In this document: positions 61,766 to 64,000 of the stretch, piece after piece | Position numbering within the stretch: the stretch's first letter is position 1 | Layout of the letters: the number at the start of each line of letters is the position of its first letter | Assembly: GCF_009707865.1 (NCBI RefSeq) | Contig: NZ_WMBA01000023.1 | Location: 38,546-102,545, forward strand | Reading direction: 5' to 3' | Source of the DNA: Amycolatopsis pithecellobii | GTDB taxonomy: Bacteria; Actinomycetota; Actinomycetes; Mycobacteriales; Pseudonocardiaceae | DNA length: 64,000 nucleotides | Position numbers and translations under genes: made by a program | The notes under the pieces: model-generated | What the model was told of the DNA's origin: nothing | The model's database searches: none | Seen by the model: the letters and a program-made list of their open reading frames with translations, nothing else

Positions 61766-62914
61766 ATGAAAATTGTGGTGGTTGGCGCCGGATCAGTTGG
61801 CGCGCACATTGGCTACCGACTGGCTGCACGTGGTGCGGACGTCGTTCTCGTCGACGCCGCGAACGCGGGATCGGGCACCAGTTCCGCATCGTTTTCCTGG
61901 ATGTCTTCGTTCCCGCACTGGAGTTGGCCGGAAGACGAGGGCCGGGCGCGGCTGCGCCGCCAAATTCAGCCGAGGTATCGCGAGCTGCATGAGGAAATCG
62001 GCGGCGACTGGCTGCACTGGTCGGGCGGGCTCAACTGGGTGCCACCGGACGAGCGCGATCAGTGGCTCAGCGCATACGCCACCTGTCGTGAACTCGGACT
62101 GGATCTCGAATTGCTCGATGGAAAGGCGGTGCGGGAGCGGGTACCCGAACTTCACCTCAGTGACGATGACGAGGTGATCTGGGAACCCGGCAGCGGGTGG
62201 GTCGATGCCCCCGCGCTGATCGCGCTGTTGATCAGCAACCTGAAGCGGCTCGGTGCACAGGTGATCACCGGTCGGGCCGTCGTCGAGATGCCTACGACAT
62301 CGGACGCGATCCGCGGCGTCGGACTCGATGACGGTACGAGGCTGGACGCTGATGTCGTGGTGAACGCCGCAGGTAGCTGGTCGGCGCATCTGGCCGCACT
62401 CGCGGGCCTGGCTGTGCCGCTGGACCTTGTTCCAGGTTTGATGGTGTACACGCAGCCGCTCGAAAACGGCATGCCGGCTCCCGTGATCAACTCCCTTTCC
62501 TGGCTCGCGCGCCGCGATCCGTCCGGTGGCCTGGCGCTGCACCGGCGCGGCGTGCCGATGAGCGCGGGATACGGAGGCAATGGGTTCTCCGCACAGGCGA
62601 TCATCGACGAGGTTGCTCAGATGATCCCGGTTCTGGCCGGCACTGCCCCGGCTCGGGTCCGGGTTGGCGTGCGGCCGATCCCGCCCGGTGGTCCGGTGAT
62701 CGGCGAGGTACCGTGGCTTCGCGGCTTGTATTTCGCCGTCTCACACGGCGGCATCGGCTGGGCGCCGGTGTGGGCGGACGCCGCGGCCAGCGAGCTGCTG
62801 GACGGGGTGCCGGTTGCCGACCTCGCGGGCCTGCGTCCGACGCGCTTCTTCCTCGACAACCGGTCACGCGCCGGCCGGTTTGCCGACGACTTCGAGGTGT
62901 ATTCCGCCGGCTGA
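61766..62914 (+). CDS. FAD-dependent amine/amino-acid oxidase (DAO family)
   Basis: A 382-residue DadA/glycine oxidase-like flavoprotein. The N-terminal MKIVVVGAGSVGAHIGYRLA contains GAGSVG (7-12), VVNAAGSWS is the mid-domain motif, and YFAVSHGGIGWAPVWADAA is the C-terminal FAD contact. Unlike the SolA homologue it lacks the covalent-flavin cysteine region. ATG 61766 is preferred; upstream in-frame residues from 61655 are Arg-rich and not homologous. It is divergent from the SolA-like operon and shares its control region, so both probably act in one amine pathway. Confidence 0.88.
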   Translation: MKIVVVGAGSVGAHIGYRLAARGADVVLVDAANAGSGTSSASFSWMSSFPHWSWPEDEGRARLRRQIQPRYRELHEEIGGDWLHWSGGLNWVPPDERDQWLSAYATCRELGLDLELLDGKAVRERVPELHLSDDDEVIWEPGSGWVDAPALIALLISNLKRLGAQVITGRAVVEMPTTSDAIRGVGLDDGTRLDADVVVNAAGSWSAHLAALAGLAVPLDLVPGLMVYTQPLENGMPAPVINSLSWLARRDPSGGLALHRRGVPMSAGYGGNGFSAQAIIDEVAQMIPVLAGTAPARVRVGVRPIPPGGPVIGEVPWLRGLYFAVSHGGIGWAPVWADAAASELLDGVPVADLAGLRPTRFFLDNRSRAGRFADDFEVYSAG

Positions 62915-62934
62915 GCACAGATCTGCGAACAATC

Positions 62935-63033
62935 GGGCTGACCTGACCGACGCGCAGTGGGCGATCGTGGGGCCGCTGCTGCCTGTCGGCAAGAAACCAG
63001 GCCGCCCACCGAGATGGACCAAGCGTCGATTCC
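62935..63033 (+). mobile_element. IS5-type transposase N-terminal fragment
   Basis: A short stretch translates to the conserved start of IS5/IS4-like transposases (DUF4096 type): LTDAQWAIVGPLLPVGKKPG then RPPRWTKRR. It begins about 20 bp after the FAD oxidase stop. Homology is lost after roughly 33 codons and there is no catalytic core, so this is a degraded remnant. No terminal inverted repeats were identified. Confidence 0.75.
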
Positions 63034-63108
63034 TCGCTCAACCGGGCGCACCGGCCTCGCCGTAGCGCCGGTAGCGACCCGCAACACCTGGCGGGCGGAC
63101 CGCCGGCG

Positions 63109-63957
63109 CTAACGGCTGTTGTCGGCAGCTCGGCTGAGGAGATCGGCCACGATCTCTGGAAGGTGACGCAGCATTGAGAAGTGGCCTTCGCCGGGAAGGA
63201 TGTGCAAGCGGGCCTCAGGCGCGTGATCGGAGATCCACTGTGGATGAATGAGCGGGATGTGGTCGTCAGATCCGTGCCAGACAGCGACGTTTCGGCTGTC
63301 GGCTACGTCGAAACCCCATGGGTTGAGGAACGCCAGGTAGTCGTCGCGTACACCCGCCGGCGTGGGGAGGTAGCCCGAGGCAAGAGAGTCCACCAGCCAG
63401 TCTGCGAGATCGGCGTCAACACTGTCTTTGTCTGCTTGCGACGGGAGCGAGGCGATGGCCTGGTGGACGTCGATGCCGAGCACCGAGGCAGCCGCGTCCG
63501 CCAGTGCGCGGTCATAGCCTTCCCAGTCGCCCTCCATCGCCGGTCGCACCTCATCGATGAGCATGAACGTGTCCTGAAAGGACTGATGCCGGTCATACGG
63601 CCCGATGCCGCCGAGCACGGCGGTGGCCCGGCATCGGCCCGGCAACAAGGCGGCGCACGCGAGTGCATGCGGTGCGCCGCCTGACCAGCCGGCGGTCACA
63701 AAGGTGTTTACGCCGAGACAGTCGAGAATGGCGGCAACGTCGCCTGCCGCCTCCGCGGGTGTGCGCCCCGGCTTGGGTGTCGATGCGCCGTAGCCAGGAC
63801 GGCTGTACATGATGGAGCGCACGCCATGGTGGCCAGGGTCGATTTCGCCGGGGAACGGTATGACGCCGTGGGTTGAGGTTCCCCCGGTTGCCCGGAGACT
63901 TCCAACCCAGGTTTGATCATGTGAACCGAGGAAGGAAGTCATCGTGGCTGCCCCCAA
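63109..63957 (-). pseudogene. Alpha/beta hydrolase, probably 5'-truncated by an IS insertion
   Basis: An open frame of 282 codons. From about residue 25 it is a normal hydrolase: an HGT-like region, MYSRPGYGAST, nucleophile TAGWSGGAPHALA (Ser near 93), acid in WHGSDDHIP and base in GEGHFSM. Residues 1-24 (to SLRATGG) do not look like the family's first strands and overlap, antisense, the start of the IS3-type OrfA at 63944. The native N-terminus therefore seems replaced. The remaining frame may still be translated but lacks the beginning of the fold. Confidence 0.65.
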
Positions 63958-64000
63958 GAAGTACCCTGATGAGCTGCGGGAACGTGCCGTGCGGCTGTAT
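63944..64000 (+). mobile_element. IS3-family transposase OrfA, start only (cut by window end)
   Basis: GTG 63944, after GGAAGGA, begins VAAPKKYPDELRERAVRLY, the standard N-terminus of IS3-family OrfA (HTH_Tnp_1). The rest lies beyond the window. The element's left end should lie within about 30-60 bp upstream, near the junction with the broken hydrolase. Confidence 0.85.

Overview
The window is high-GC, densely packed bacterial DNA. GTG and TTG starts are common, genes overlap by 4 bp (ATGA or GTGA), and there are many TetR, LysR, Lrp and XRE regulators, a StrR-type ParB-like regulator and NarL-type two-component genes. This points to a filamentous actinomycete, probably Pseudonocardiales-like; that placement is inference from gene content, not from a marker gene. 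No rRNA, tRNA or CRISPR was seen.

0-10 kb: a LysR gene diverges from a seven-gene, translationally coupled operon: MhpB-type extradiol dioxygenase, MhpC-type hydrolase, aldehyde dehydrogenase, 3-hydroxyacyl dehydrogenase, feruloyl-CoA-synthetase-like ligase, MaoC hydratase and PaaI thioesterase. It looks like catabolism of a hydroxylated phenylpropanoid (lignin-type) acid. An XRE/MmyB-type regulator, a small ABM monooxygenase, an SDR and a RibD/DHFR-like reductase follow.

10.5-24.7 kb: a long minus-strand block. A ribose-class ABC importer (separate permease, lipoprotein binding protein, and one fused ATPase-ATPase-permease chain) feeds a crotonase, an SDR, a HyuA/HyuB pair, a tiny four-cysteine protein and a CoA ligase. 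Gene content resembles secondary alcohol to ketone to ATP-dependent carboxylation to beta-keto acid to CoA ester, as in acetophenone degradation. A tandem double-TetR protein diverges from it.

24.7-34 kb: small regulator/target modules with visible operators: TetR with a Tet(X)-like flavin monooxygenase (perfect 16-bp inverted repeat); TetR with an LCM-type methyltransferase (same 18-bp site before both); SnoaL, DUF1772 and esterase opposite a TetR (two large palindromes); and a three-gene two-component system with a stand-alone receiver.

34-42.8 kb: Lrp regulator, valine dehydrogenase and a single-chain indolepyruvate-type ferredoxin oxidoreductase (amino acid to oxoacid to acyl-CoA); then a GAF regulator, aldehyde dehydrogenase and DUF779.

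43-53.3 kb: a visibly more AT-rich island that looks like an unusual natural-product cluster without NRPS or PKS: StrR/ParB-like regulator, DUF6271 protein with a DxD motif, free-amino-acid-type 2OG-Fe oxygenase, an orphan protein, KamA-like 2,3-aminomutase with an altered substrate pocket, JmjC/cupin oxygenase, B12-binding radical SAM enzyme and a Ddl-like ATP-grasp ligase. It is the best candidate for an undescribed system: a modified beta-amino-acid or pseudo-dipeptide pathway.

53.3-64 kb: DoxX/AraC pair, then an apparent amine or N-acyl amino acid catabolic regulon (amidohydrolase, MHS transporter, XRE-cupin regulator, aldehyde dehydrogenase, AstE-like deacylase, SolA-like oxidase, second FAD oxidase) tied together by a conserved composite motif in two intergenic regions. 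The window ends in IS remnants: an IS5-type fragment, a hydrolase whose 5' end seems lost, and the start of an IS3-type OrfA cut by the window edge.
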